64,000 bases of DNA from Streptomyces sp. MMG1533 (GTDB taxonomy: Bacteria; Actinomycetota; Actinomycetes; Streptomycetales; Streptomycetaceae). This document shows, one piece after another, positions 9,381 to 17,575 of this stretch; position 1 is the first letter of the stretch, and the number at the start of each line of letters is the position of its first letter. A program made the translations under genes and the position numbers. The stretch lies in the NCBI RefSeq assembly GCF_001279775.1, contig NZ_LGDG01000145.1, positions 52,189-116,188 on the forward strand. The letters are read 5' to 3'. A model generated the notes under the pieces. That model was not told the DNA's origin. It made no database searches and was given only the letters and a program-made list of their open reading frames with translations.

Positions 9381-10010
9381 TTACCCGAGTGACCCGGCCC
9401 ACCTCGCGACACCGTCGGTGACGATCGCCACGGCCTGGTCCTGATCGAGGGGCGCCCGCTTGGGCACGGCGAAGCCGTGATCGCCGTGCGGCACCTCGAT
9501 CAGTTCGTACGCTCCCTCGGGGAACTCCTCCGGCTTCCCGAACGGGTCGTTGCCGCCCTGGACGACGAGTGTGGGCACCCCGGCGCCGAGCAGTTCCCCG
9601 GCGCGGGACTTCTCCGGCCTGCCCGGCGGGTGCAGCGGGAAGCTGAGCGCGAGGACGGCGTGCGCGCCGAGCTCGACGGCCGTACGGCAGGCGACCCGGG
9701 CACCGGCGCTGCGGCCACCGGAGATCACCGGCAGGCCGGGCTCGGCAAGGGCGGGCCAGATGCCCCGCCACCCCACGTCGAGGGTCTTCGGCGCGGGCGC
9801 CACCTTCTTGCCGGCGACCCGCCAGGGCTGCTCGACGAGGGCGACGGTGACGCCGTGTTCCGGGAGGACCCGTGCGAGCGCCTGGAGGTCGCGGGCCTCG
9901 ATGCCGCCGCCGGCGCCATGGCTGACGGCCAGCAGCAGCCGGGGATCCTTCGCCTCGTACCAGGTGATGCGGGCGGTACCCGCATCCGTCTCGATGGTCT
10001 CTTTCGTCAC
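9381..10010 (-). CDS. Alpha/beta-family hydrolase (dienelactone/KANL3-Tex30-like)
   Basis: 209 aa, cytosolic. The nucleophile elbow is GGRSAGAR (G-x-S-x-G), the acid is in VQGGNDPFGKPEE and the His is in PHGDHGF, so the full catalytic triad is visible. SHGAGGG near the N-terminus is the oxyanion-type loop of this family. The substrate is unknown. I chose the GTG at 10010 because VTKETIETDAG begins the conserved fold. A TTG at 10043 would add 11 residues inside the SRAP gene and has an AAGGAG before it, so it is not excluded. The gene begins 1 base after the SRAP stop and is probably co-transcribed with it. Confidence 0.85.
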   Translation of the reverse strand: MTKETIETDAGTARITWYEAKDPRLLLAVSHGAGGGIEARDLQALARVLPEHGVTVALVEQPWRVAGKKVAPAPKTLDVGWRGIWPALAEPGLPVISGGRSAGARVACRTAVELGAHAVLALSFPLHPPGRPEKSRAGELLGAGVPTLVVQGGNDPFGKPEEFPEGAYELIEVPHGDHGFAVPKRAPLDQDQAVAIVTDGVARWAGSLG

Positions 10011-10011
10011 G

Positions 10012-10827
10012 TCAGAAGAGTGTGCCCTCTTCGGGGCCCTCAAGCTCCTTCAGCAGCTCCGGTCCGTTGTTGCGGACATTGCTGACCGCCGTGGAGACGG
10101 GGTACGCGCGCATCATCCCGGCGGGCGGCGGGGCGAGCAGCTCACGCAGGTCGTCCGGGTCCGTGCGGGACGGGTCGAGCCAGGTGTCCCATCGGTCCGG
10201 CGTCAGCATCAGCGGCATCCGCGGGTGGATGTCGGCGAGCGCATACGGCCCGTCCGCGGGGGCGACCGCCAGCGGGGTCGTCTCCGCCTCCGTGGTGATC
10301 ACCGAGCACGTCACCCACCATGCCTGAGGGTGGTCGTCGGGCAGGGTCTTGTCCCGCCAGAACTCGTACAGCCCGGCCATCGCGAACACCGCCCCGTCGG
10401 CGGGGAGCACGAAGTACGGCTGCTTGCGCGGCCGCTTCTTCTTCCCCTCGACCTCCAGATCCCGCTCCTGCGGACCGGTGACCCACTCGTAGTAGCCGTC
10501 GGCGGGGATGATGCAGCGCCGGGAGGCGAAGGCACGGCGGTACGACGGCTTCTCGTGGACGGTCTCCGCGCGGGCGTTGATCATCCGGGCGCCGCCCTCG
10601 GGGGTCTTCGCCCAGGACGGGACCAGCCCCCACTTGAGCTTGCGCAGCTGTCGAACCGGCTTCGGGTCCTCCACGTCCTTCAAAGGACGGTCCAGGACGG
10701 CGTAGACCTCCTTGGTCGGGGCCACGTTGTAATCGGGCGCCAAGGTCTCCTCGGGTTCCCACTTCTCGATCTCAAAGATTCCTGCGAGATCCTCGGGCCC
10801 ACGACTCGCTGCATACCGTCCGCACAT
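10012..10827 (-). CDS. SRAP domain protein (HMCES/YedK family), abasic-site DNA-protein crosslinker
   Basis: 271 aa beginning MCGRYAAS. Processing exposes Cys2, which in this family forms a stable thiazolidine crosslink to abasic sites in single-stranded DNA. Other family signatures are seen: YNVAPTKEV, KWGLVPSWAK, INARAET, PADGYYEW and HPRMPLML (active-site His). The ATG at 10827 is fixed by the invariant Cys2. The longer frame upstream is not conserved-looking. The gene is divergent from the M50 protease gene, separated by 50 bases, and is the first gene of a likely two-gene unit with the hydrolase. Confidence 0.95.
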   Translation of the reverse strand: MCGRYAASRGPEDLAGIFEIEKWEPEETLAPDYNVAPTKEVYAVLDRPLKDVEDPKPVRQLRKLKWGLVPSWAKTPEGGARMINARAETVHEKPSYRRAFASRRCIIPADGYYEWVTGPQERDLEVEGKKKRPRKQPYFVLPADGAVFAMAGLYEFWRDKTLPDDHPQAWWVTCSVITTEAETTPLAVAPADGPYALADIHPRMPLMLTPDRWDTWLDPSRTDPDDLRELLAPPPAGMMRAYPVSTAVSNVRNNGPELLKELEGPEEGTLF

Positions 10828-10877
10828 ACGTGCCACACTGCCAGATTCGACAAGACCTACGGGAGCCACAGCCGACA

Positions 10878-11600
10878 ATGCACACCATCGCATCCGACTC
10901 GCTTGCCTCCCTCTGGGACGAGGTCCTCGGCAGCCAGCCCGACCCCGACCTCTGGGTGGTGTTCGCGACCCTCGTCGCCGCGCTCGCCGTGGTCGTCCCA
11001 CACGTCCTGTGGCGCATCGCGCGCAACGCCATCACCATCGCCCACGAGGGCGGCCACGGCCTGATCGCCCTGCTCACCGGCCGCACCCTCACCGGCATAC
11101 GCCTCCACTCCGACACCAGCGGCCTCACCGTCAGCCGCGGCAAGCCGCACGGCATCGGCATGATCCTCACCGCGGCCGCCGGCTACACCGCTCCCCCGCT
11201 CCTCGGCCTCGGCGGCGCCGCCCTCCTCGGCGCCGGTCACATCACCGCCCTGCTGTGGCTGGCGACGCTCCTGCTGGTGGCGATGCTGGTGATGATCCGC
11301 AACGCGTACGGCGCCCTGACGGTCCTCCTCACCGGCGGCACGTTCGTGGTGGTGTCCTGGCTGGCGGGACCACAGGTGCAGGCGGCGTTCGCGTACGCGG
11401 TGGTGTGGTTCCTGCTGATCGGCGGGGTGCGCCCGGCGTTCGAGCTCCAGGCGAAGAGGGCGCGCGGAGGGGCCGGGGACTCGGACGCGGACCAGTTGTC
11501 GCGGCTGACGCATGTTCCGGCCGGCCTGTGGCTCTTCCTGTTCCACGCGGTCTCGCTGTGTTCCCTGATAGGCGGCGGCCGCTGGTTGCTGGAGGGCTGA
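10878..11600 (+). CDS. M50 family metallopeptidase-like membrane protein
   Basis: 240 aa. The zinc-protease motif HEGGH (in ITIAHEGGHGLIALLTGR) lies just after the first membrane helix, as in M50B peptidases. Several further hydrophobic segments follow. There is no PDZ domain, so this is the small M50B type rather than a full site-2 protease (RseP). I chose the ATG at 10878, which is preceded by CGGGAG. An upstream frame to 10830 overlaps the divergent SRAP promoter region. The substrate is unknown. Confidence 0.85.
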   Translation: MHTIASDSLASLWDEVLGSQPDPDLWVVFATLVAALAVVVPHVLWRIARNAITIAHEGGHGLIALLTGRTLTGIRLHSDTSGLTVSRGKPHGIGMILTAAAGYTAPPLLGLGGAALLGAGHITALLWLATLLLVAMLVMIRNAYGALTVLLTGGTFVVVSWLAGPQVQAAFAYAVVWFLLIGGVRPAFELQAKRARGGAGDSDADQLSRLTHVPAGLWLFLFHAVSLCSLIGGGRWLLEG

Positions 11601-11710
11601 CGCGCCCCTATCAGGGGTGCGGGGTCGTATCGATGTGCGGCTTCCCCGCGGGGCGCGACCAGCCACAACGGCGCCGCACTCGAAGTACGGCCGACCATTA
11701 AAGTGGGGCC
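11601..11710. repeat. Intergenic element resembling a common Streptomyces dispersed repeat
   Basis: The 110 bases before aroA contain the modules CGCCCCTATCAGGGGTGCGGG and, at about 11654-11675, GCGCGACCAGCCACAACGG followed by CGCCGCACTCGA. From general familiarity, GGGGCGCGGGGAAC and GCGCGACCAGCCACGACGG blocks recur between many Streptomyces genes. It is the only copy in this window. The first module can fold as a short CCCCT/AGGGG hairpin. No ORF is present. Confidence 0.45.
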
Positions 11711-13027
11711 ATGGCCCCAAACCCCGCACACACCGCTCTCTGGCCCGCCCCGCACGCAAGCGGAGCCGTCGACGCGACGGTCCACGTGCCGGGGTCCAAG
11801 TCGGTCACGAACCGCGCCCTGGTCCTCGCCGCCCTCGCCTCCGAACCGGGCTGGCTCCGCCGTCCCCTCCGCTCCCGCGACACCCTGCTGATGGCCGGTG
11901 CGCTGCGGGAGATGGGCGTCGGCATCGAGGAGGGCGTGGGCCCCGACGGCACGGGCGAGACCTGGCGCGTGCTGCCGGCAGGCCTCCGCGGACCGGCCAC
12001 GGTCGACGTCGGCAACGCCGGCACGGTGATGCGTTTCCTGCCGCCGGTCGCCGCGCTCGCCGACGGCCCCATCCGCTTCGACGGCGACCCCAGGTCTTAC
12101 GAGCGTCCCCTGAACGGCGTGATCGACGCCCTGCGCGTCCTCGGCGCCCGGATCGACGACGACGGCCGCGGCGCCCTGCCGCTGACGGTGCACGGCGGGG
12201 GCGCGCTGGACGGCGGCGCGGTGGAGATCGACGCCTCCTCGTCCTCCCAGTTCGTGTCGGCCCTGCTGCTGTCCGGCCCGCGCTTCAACCAGGGCGTCGA
12301 GGTCCGCCACATCGGCTCGGCGCTCCCCTCCATGCCGCACATCCGGATGACCGTCGACATGCTGCGCTCGGTCGGCGCACAGGTGGACACCCCGGAGTCG
12401 GGCGGCGAGCCGAACGTCTGGCGGGTCACGCCGGGTGCCCTGCTCGGCCGGGACCTGACCATCGAGCCGGACCTGTCGAACGCCCAGCCGTTCCTGGCGG
12501 CGGCCCTGGTGACCGGCGGCAAGGTCCTCGTCCCCGACTGGCCGGCCCGCACCACCCAACCCGGTGACCGACTGCGGGAGATCTTCACCGAAATGGGCGG
12601 TTCCTGCGAACTCACCGAGTACGGCCTGGTGTTCACCGGCTCGGGCTCGATCCACGGCATCGACGTCGACCTGGGCGAGGTCGGTGAGCTGACCCCGGGC
12701 ATCGCGGCGGTCGCGGCCCTCGCGGACTCCCCCTCCACCCTCCGGGGCGTGGCGCACCTGCGCCTGCACGAGACGGACCGTCTGGCCGCGCTCACCAAGG
12801 AGATCAACGAACTCGGCGGTGACGTGACGGAGACCGCCGACGGCCTGCACATCCGCCCGCGCCGATTGCACGGCGGGATCTTCCACACGTACGAGGACCA
12901 CCGCATGGCGACGGCCGGCGCGATCATCGGGCTGGCGGTGGAGGACGTGCAGATCGAGAACGTGGCGACGACGGCGAAGACCCTCCCGGACTTCCCCGAC
13001 CTGTGGACCGGGATGCTCGGGGCGTAG
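11711..13027 (+). CDS. aroA: 3-phosphoshikimate 1-carboxyvinyltransferase (EPSP synthase)
   Basis: 438 aa, full length. It transfers enolpyruvyl from PEP to shikimate 3-phosphate, the sixth step of the shikimate pathway. Signatures are [12 protein letters not shown] near the N-terminus, [12 protein letters not shown] (the glycine-rich PEP loop), [18 protein letters not shown] and [11 protein letters not shown]. The gene ends 10 bases before rsgA on the same strand, so the two are probably one transcript. The same aroA-rsgA pairing near the stress sigma factor occurs in mycobacteria. Confidence 0.97.
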   Translation: MAPNPAHTALWPAPHASGAVDATVHVPGSKSVTNRALVLAALASEPGWLRRPLRSRDTLLMAGALREMGVGIEEGVGPDGTGETWRVLPAGLRGPATVDVGNAGTVMRFLPPVAALADGPIRFDGDPRSYERPLNGVIDALRVLGARIDDDGRGALPLTVHGGGALDGGAVEIDASSSSQFVSALLLSGPRFNQGVEVRHIGSALPSMPHIRMTVDMLRSVGAQVDTPESGGEPNVWRVTPGALLGRDLTIEPDLSNAQPFLAAALVTGGKVLVPDWPARTTQPGDRLREIFTEMGGSCELTEYGLVFTGSGSIHGIDVDLGEVGELTPGIAAVAALADSPSTLRGVAHLRLHETDRLAALTKEINELGGDVTETADGLHIRPRRLHGGIFHTYEDHRMATAGAIIGLAVEDVQIENVATTAKTLPDFPDLWTGMLGA

Positions 13028-13037
13028 GGACTCACTC

Positions 13038-14048
13038 ATGCGCCGCTACGGCAAGCACACCGACGAGGACGACATCCGCTCCCGCCCGAACCGCAAGGGC
13101 AACCGGCCGCGTACGCACATCCGCCCCAAGCACGAGGACGCGGTCGAGGGCATGGTCGTCACCGTCGACCGGGGCCGTCTGACCTGCCTGGTCGACGACC
13201 GGATCGTGATGGCGATGAAGGCCCGCGAGCTCGGCCGCAAGGCCGCGGTGGTCGGCGACCGGGTGGCCATCGTCGGCGACATGACCGGCAAGAAGGACTC
13301 TCTCGCCCGCATCGTCCGCATCGAGGAACGCAAGTCGGTCCTGCGCCGCACGGCGGACGACGACGACCCGTACGAGCGCGTGATCGTCGCCAACGCCGAC
13401 CAGCTCGCCATCGTCACCGCCCTCGCCGACCCGGAACCCCGCCCGCGCCTGATCGACCGCTGCCTGGTGGCGGCGTTCGACGCCGGCCTGGAACCCCTCC
13501 TGGTCATGACCAAGTCGGATCTCGCCTCCCCCGACAAGCTGCTGGAGCTCTACGGCCACCTGGACATCCCGTACGTCGTCACCAGCCGCGAGGAGTTGGA
13601 GAGCGGTGCCGCGGTGGGCCGGGTCCGCGAGCAGCTCGACGACAGGATCACCGCCTTCGTGGGCCACTCGGGCGTCGGCAAGACGACCCTGGTCAACTCG
13701 CTGGTCCCGGAGGACCGCCGCCGGCTGACCGGCCATGTGAACGCGGTGACGGGCCGCGGCCGCCACACCACCACCTCGGCACTGGCCCTGCCGCTCGCGG
13801 GCGACGCGGGCTGGGTGGTCGACACCCCGGGCCTACGGTCGTTCGGCCTGCACCACGTGGATCCGTCCCGGGTGATCCACGCCTTCCCCGACCTGGAGCC
13901 GGGCACCGAGGGCTGCCCGCGCGCGTGCAGTCACGACGAGCCGGACTGCGCGCTGGACCAGTGGGTTGCGGACGGTCACGCGGACCCGGCCCGCCTGTAC
14001 TCGCTGCGCCGGATGCTGGCGACGAGGGAGCGGACGGAAGGCGACTAG
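13038..14048 (+). CDS. rsgA: Ribosome small-subunit-dependent GTPase A
   Basis: 336 aa, a circularly permuted GTPase that acts in late 30S maturation. An OB-type N-terminal domain (EGMVVTVDRGRLTCLVDDRI) is followed by the permuted G-motifs: G4 MTKSDLAS precedes G1 GHSGVGKTTLVNSL, then G3 DTPGLRSFGL. The C-terminal zinc knuckle CPRACSHDEPDC is intact. It starts 10 bases after aroA. Confidence 0.95.
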   Translation: MRRYGKHTDEDDIRSRPNRKGNRPRTHIRPKHEDAVEGMVVTVDRGRLTCLVDDRIVMAMKARELGRKAAVVGDRVAIVGDMTGKKDSLARIVRIEERKSVLRRTADDDDPYERVIVANADQLAIVTALADPEPRPRLIDRCLVAAFDAGLEPLLVMTKSDLASPDKLLELYGHLDIPYVVTSREELESGAAVGRVREQLDDRITAFVGHSGVGKTTLVNSLVPEDRRRLTGHVNAVTGRGRHTTTSALALPLAGDAGWVVDTPGLRSFGLHHVDPSRVIHAFPDLEPGTEGCPRACSHDEPDCALDQWVADGHADPARLYSLRRMLATRERTEGD

Positions 14049-14216
14049 GACGGGAACCGAGGAAGGCGACTGACCTCCGCGTTGTTTGTCCCTGGGTAGG
14101 TCCGGTAAGGGCATAATCGCACCGAGCCGGATCCAAGCCTGACCAAAGCCTGATGAAACGGTCACAACACGGCGGTCACAAACGCTGGGACACGTGGACC
14201 TACGGGAGGACAGCAC

Positions 14217-14540
14217 ATGGCGTGGCTGCTGGTCGTCGTGGCCGGGTTGCTCGAGACCGGTTTCGCCGTCTGTCTGAAGCTGTCGCACGGCTTCACCAGA
14301 TTCTGGCCGACCGTCGCATTCGCTATCTTCGCCCTCGGCAGCTTCGGTCTGCTGACTCTTTCTCTGAGGAAGCTCGACGTGGGCCCGGCGTACGCCGTGT
14401 GGACGGGCATCGGCGCGGCCGGCACGGCGATCTACGGGATGATCTTCCTCGGCGACCTCGTCTCGACGTTGAAGATCGTCTCGATCAGCCTGGTGATCAT
14501 CGGGGTGATCGGACTCCAACTGTCGGGATCGGCCCACTGA
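14217..14540 (+). CDS. SMR family exporter, SugE/Gdx-like (guanidinium type)
   Basis: 107 aa with four hydrophobic helices, the usual SMR length. The essential membrane Glu is at position 13 (AGLLETGFAVCLK). The sequence KLSHGFTRFWPT in the first loop and YAVWTGIGAAGTAIYG in helix 3 resemble the SugE/Gdx branch, now known as guanidinium/proton antiporters, more than the EmrE/Qac branch. A GGGAGGA ribosome-binding site precedes the ATG. A possible minus-10 hexamer CATAAT lies at 14112-14117. No guanidine riboswitch that I can recognise lies in the 170-base upstream region. Substrate is inferred from the subfamily only. Confidence 0.85.
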   Translation: MAWLLVVVAGLLETGFAVCLKLSHGFTRFWPTVAFAIFALGSFGLLTLSLRKLDVGPAYAVWTGIGAAGTAIYGMIFLGDLVSTLKIVSISLVIIGVIGLQLSGSAH

Positions 14541-14584
14541 GCGAGCCCGAGGCCTGCCCGGGGGCCTGTCCGGCGGATCAGTCC

Positions 14585-15193
14585 CTAGACCGCCAACTGG
14601 CGCTGGAGCGCGCTGCGTACGAGGTCCGCGACGCCGCCCTCGCCGGGCGGGGCCGCCACGCAGGACAGGGCGAGACGGACGACGAGTTCGCAGGAGCGGG
14701 CCAGTTCGGCGGTGTCCGACTTGAGTGCGCCGGGTCCGGAGAGGACCGTCACGGCCCGGTCGCGCACCAGGGCCACGAAGTCGCCGGGTGACGGCAGCGG
14801 GCCGTCCGCCCGGCGCTGCGCCGGTACGGCCGAGGAGGACGGCACCGCCGACAGGGTCGGTGAGGGCAGCCGTTCGCTCCAGCAGCCGGTGAGCATGGCC
14901 CGTACGAGCGCGTTCTCGCGGGCCGTCGACGCGGTCCACTCGGCGGTGGCGGTCAGCCGCTCGCGGGCGTCGCCGTTCGCGGTGAGCGCGCGGTCGACCC
15001 CGACGAGATAGCCGTCCGCCTCCCTCCTGACGAGGGCACGGGCCAGCCCTTCCTTGCTCCCGAACTCGTTGTACAGCGTCTGCCGGGACACTCCGGCCGC
15101 CGCCGCCACGTCCACCATCCGCACAGCGGACCACGGCCGACGTGCAAGCGCCGAATATGCGGCGTCCAGCAGGGATTCCCGCGCTGCAGGCAT
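14585..15193 (-). CDS. TetR family transcriptional regulator
   Basis: 202 aa. The N-terminal helix-turn-helix is clear: MVDVAAAAGVSRQTLYNEFG then SKEGLARALV. The ligand domain is divergent and holds a Pro/Ser-rich loop (SERLPSPTLSAVPSSSAVPA). There are two adjacent ATGs at 15196 and 15193. The second is preferred because it sits 5 bases after GGGAGG. The gene converges on the SMR exporter and is divergent from hisN. The target is unknown, and a dyad overlapping its own promoter suggests autoregulation. Confidence 0.88.
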   Translation of the reverse strand: MPAARESLLDAAYSALARRPWSAVRMVDVAAAAGVSRQTLYNEFGSKEGLARALVRREADGYLVGVDRALTANGDARERLTATAEWTASTARENALVRAMLTGCWSERLPSPTLSAVPSSSAVPAQRRADGPLPSPGDFVALVRDRAVTVLSGPGALKSDTAELARSCELVVRLALSCVAAPPGEGGVADLVRSALQRQLAV

Positions 15194-15226
15194 CATCGCC
15201 TCCCGAGGGCGAGCGGCACTGCGCCC

Positions 15227-15255
15227 AGATTTGACGCGCACGGGGGCACTGTCAA
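15227..15255 (-). promoter_or_regulatory. Putative sigma-70-type promoter and dyad of the TetR gene
   Basis: On the minus strand, TTGACA (15255-15250), a 17-base spacer and AAATCT (15232-15227) resemble a housekeeping promoter about 35 bases before the start codon. TTGAC (15231-15235) and GTCAA (15251-15255) on the plus strand form an inverted repeat spanning the core promoter, which is a plausible autoregulatory operator. Confidence 0.5.
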
Positions 15256-15373
15256 GGGGTCGCGAGAGCACACGGGGGCGCCCATCGGTCCCTGCGAGCC
15301 TCTCGGCCGGCCCGCTGTCCGCACCCTGGCCCCGTGTAGCCCCGTACGACGTCCGACAGATAGCGTTCATCAC

Positions 15374-16174
15374 ATGCCGGACTACCACGACGATCTCCGC
15401 CTCGCCCACGTCCTCGCGGACGCCGCCGACGCGGCGACCATGGCCCGCTTCAAGGCCCTCGACCTCAAGGTGGAGACGAAGCCGGACATGACTCCGGTCA
15501 GCGAAGCGGACAAGGCCGCGGAGGAACTCATCCGCGGCCAGCTGCAGCGCGCCCGCCCACGCGACGCGGTCCTCGGCGAGGAGTACGGCATCGAGGGCAC
15601 AGGGCCGCGCCGCTGGGTGATCGACCCGATCGACGGCACGAAGAACTACGTACGAGGCGTCCCCGTCTGGGCCACCCTGATCTCCCTCATGGAAGCGGCC
15701 GAGGGCGGCTACCAGCCCGTCGTCGGTGTCGTCTCCGCCCCCGCCCTCGGCCGCCGCTGGTGGGCGGCGAAGGGCCACGGCGCCTTCTCCGGCCGCAGCC
15801 TCACCTCGGCCTCCCGCCTGCAGGTCTCCCGTGTCTCGAAGCTCTCCGACGCCTCCTTCGCGTACTCCTCGCTCACCGGCTGGGAGGACCAGGGCCGCCT
15901 GGGCGGCTTCCTGGACCTGACCCGCGAGGTGTGGCGCACGCGCGCGTACGGCGACTTCTGGCCGTACATGATGGTCGCCGAGGGCTCGGTCGACATGTGC
16001 GCCGAACCCGAGCTCTCCCTCTGGGACATGGCCGCGAACGCCATCGTCGTGACGGAGGCCGGCGGCACCTTCACCGGCCTCGACGGCCGACCCGGCCCGC
16101 ACAGCGGCAACGCTGCCGCGTCGAACGGCCTGCTCCACGACGAGTTCCTGGGTTACCTCAACGAGCGCTACTAG
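15374..16174 (+). CDS. hisN: Histidinol-phosphatase, inositol monophosphatase family
   Basis: 266 aa. The IMPase-fold motifs are present: GEEYG (metal Glu), DPIDGTKNYVRG (metal Asp residues and Thr) and WDMAANAIVVTEAGG. In S. coelicolor the orthologous gene at this position was identified as the histidinol-phosphate phosphatase of histidine synthesis, separate from the main his cluster. Without that context it could only be called an IMPase-family phosphatase. It starts on ATG and stands alone between the divergent TetR gene and the CBS gene. Confidence 0.88.
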   Translation: MPDYHDDLRLAHVLADAADAATMARFKALDLKVETKPDMTPVSEADKAAEELIRGQLQRARPRDAVLGEEYGIEGTGPRRWVIDPIDGTKNYVRGVPVWATLISLMEAAEGGYQPVVGVVSAPALGRRWWAAKGHGAFSGRSLTSASRLQVSRVSKLSDASFAYSSLTGWEDQGRLGGFLDLTREVWRTRAYGDFWPYMMVAEGSVDMCAEPELSLWDMAANAIVVTEAGGTFTGLDGRPGPHSGNAAASNGLLHDEFLGYLNERY

Positions 16175-16321
16175 TTGGCACAAATGAGCGCGCACGCCCT
16201 CAATCGGCCGCACGCGCCCCCTTGTTGACCTCCGCTTTACCTGCCACTCTGAGGACACCCTCATTTGTGAACTTGTGAACCGCTGAACTAACAGCGGCTC
16301 CTAGGAGGTGACTCGGAACCC

Positions 16322-16714
16322 ATGCTGGTCCGCGACGCCATGAGCACGGTAGTCCTCACCATCGGCCCCACCCACACCCTCCGCCAGGCCGCCGCCCTGA
16401 TGTCCGCCCGCCGGGTCGGCGCGGCCATCGTCCACGACCCGGACGCAGGCGGCATCGGCATCCTCACCGAACGCGATGTCCTCAACTCCGTCGGCCTCGG
16501 CGAAAGCCCTGACTCGGAACACGTCCACGCCCACACCACCACCGACGTCGTGTTCGCCGCCCCGACCTGGACCCTGGAGGAGGCGGCCCGCGCCATGGCG
16601 CACGGCGGCTTCCGCCACCTCATCGTCCTCGACCGCGACGAACCCGTGGGCATCGTCTCGGTCCGCGACATCATCCGCTGCTGGGCCCCGGCACGGCAGC
16701 ACGTACCGGCCTAG
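16322..16714 (+). CDS. Tandem CBS domain protein
   Basis: 130 aa made almost wholly of two CBS motifs: VRDAMSTVVLTIGPTHTLRQ with GIGILTERDVL, and the second ending HLIVLDRDEPVGIVSVRDII. Such stand-alone CBS pairs usually bind adenine nucleotides and sense energy state. No effector domain is attached. An AGGAGG lies 14 bases before the ATG, just after a small CCGCTG/CAGCGG hairpin at 16280-16297. Downstream, on the opposite strand, is the catalase scar. Confidence 0.88.
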   Translation: MLVRDAMSTVVLTIGPTHTLRQAAALMSARRVGAAIVHDPDAGGIGILTERDVLNSVGLGESPDSEHVHAHTTTDVVFAAPTWTLEEAARAMAHGGFRHLIVLDRDEPVGIVSVRDIIRCWAPARQHVPA

Positions 16715-16805
16715 GACCTGTCCTCGCATGCGGACGGGCCGGACCCCCTCCCGGGAAAGTCCGGCCCGTCCGCTCACGACAAGCGATCCAGTGCTGGTGG
16801 TTCGT

Positions 16806-16874
16806 TCGGCCGCGCAGGGCCTGGACCGCGGCCTCCAGCCGCTTGCCGTAGTCTCCGTCGGCCTGACGGCCGTT
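16806..16874 (-). pseudogene. C-terminal remnant of a haem catalase
   Basis: On the minus strand a 23-codon stretch reads NGRQADGDYGKRLEAAVQAL followed by RGR. This closely resembles the end of Streptomyces monofunctional catalases as I remember it (ADPEYGKRVEEAVRALRED). Nothing else of the catalase remains. Immediately upstream, within about 30 bases, the sequence passes into a promoter-like region that points into it. No stop follows the stretch at the expected place, and the frame continues as non-catalase sequence. The remnant lies between the CBS gene and a Fur-family gene and points away from the latter. Confidence 0.65.
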
Positions 16875-16901
16875 CCTGCCCCATGGTCAATGTCGAACTC
16901 G

Positions 16902-16929
16902 ATCCTACAATAGACCATGTCCAATTCAA
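16902..16929 (-). promoter_or_regulatory. Orphan promoter facing the catalase remnant
   Basis: On the minus strand, TTGAAT (16929-16924), 16 bases, then TAGGAT (16907-16902). The spacer holds an imperfect inverted repeat, ATTGGAC and GTCTAT around ATG, that could be an operator for the neighbouring Fur-type regulator. This stretch is unusually AT-rich for the window, as expected for a conserved control region. Confidence 0.45.
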
Positions 16930-16990
16930 GTATGGATCCAAAGTCACACCTGGTCGCGACCTGGTCCCCCTTGCTGTTAGGCTGGTGTGC

Positions 16991-17407
16991 ATGAGTGACC
17001 TTCTGGAACGACTGCGCGGACGCGGATGGCGGATGACCGCGCAGCGGCGTGTCGTGGCCGAGGTACTCGACGGCGAACACGTCCACCTGACGGCCGACGA
17101 GGTCCATTCGCGGGCCGTCGCCAAGCTGCCCGAGATCTCCCGGGCGACCGTCTACAACACGCTGGGCGAGCTGGTCTCCCTCGGCGAGGTCCTCGAGGTC
17201 GCCACGGACAAGCGAGCCAAGCGCTACGACCCGAACGCGCACCGGCCGCACCACCACCTGGTCTGCGCCCAGTGCGGCACCATCCGGGACGTCCACCCCG
17301 GCGGCAACCCGCTGGCCGACCTCCCCGACTCCGAGCGCTTCGGCTTCACGGTCTCGGACGTCGAGGTGACGTACCGGGGCGTGTGCCCGAACTGCGCGGC
17401 GGCGTAG
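16991..17407 (+). CDS. Fur family (PerR/CatR-like) transcriptional regulator
   Basis: 138 aa. A winged-helix N-terminal domain (RMTAQRRVVAEVL, SRATVYNTLGELVSLGEV) is followed by the metal site region HRPHHHLVCAQCGTIRDV and a second CxxC (CPNCAAA), so the structural zinc CxxC pairs are complete. The ATG at 16991 is preceded by TAGGCT (16978-16983) with 7 bases between, typical of a leaderless Streptomyces transcript. A longer frame to 16883 crosses the promoter region and is rejected. The adjoining catalase scar suggests this is a peroxide-responsive CatR/PerR-type repressor, but the sensed metal or oxidant is inferred. Confidence 0.88.
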   Translation: MSDLLERLRGRGWRMTAQRRVVAEVLDGEHVHLTADEVHSRAVAKLPEISRATVYNTLGELVSLGEVLEVATDKRAKRYDPNAHRPHHHLVCAQCGTIRDVHPGGNPLADLPDSERFGFTVSDVEVTYRGVCPNCAAA

Positions 17408-17431
17408 CACTCCCCTTCCGAACGCTTCCGC

Positions 17432-17461
17432 AAGCCCCGGCACCGATGGACGCCGGGGCTT
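17432..17461 (+). terminator. Terminator of the Fur-family gene
   Basis: Perfect 10-base inverted repeat AAGCCCCGGC / GCCGGGGCTT with a 10-base loop, followed by TTCTG, 25 bases past the stop codon. Confidence 0.75.
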
Positions 17462-17575
17462 TCTGCCGTGCGCGACCTTCACGCACCTTTCCCGCACCCT
17501 TCCCGTATCTGACGGGTCGTCATATCGTCGTGCGGCACACCCCCCACCCCATACCGAACTCCGCAAGGAGCAACC

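Noticed and set aside
14049-14216. Possible guanidine riboswitch before the SMR exporter
   Set aside because: No ykkC, mini-ykkC or type III signature sequence could be matched in the 168 bases.
15374-15491. Overlapping frames in the TetR-hisN gap
   Set aside because: These are short frames without start signals, explained by the hisN gene and its promoter region.
16774-17124. Minus-strand frame reading GQERPSGRRRLRQAAGGRG over the catalase remnant
   Set aside because: It uses a different frame from the catalase-like residues and has no ribosome-binding site, so it is not a gene.
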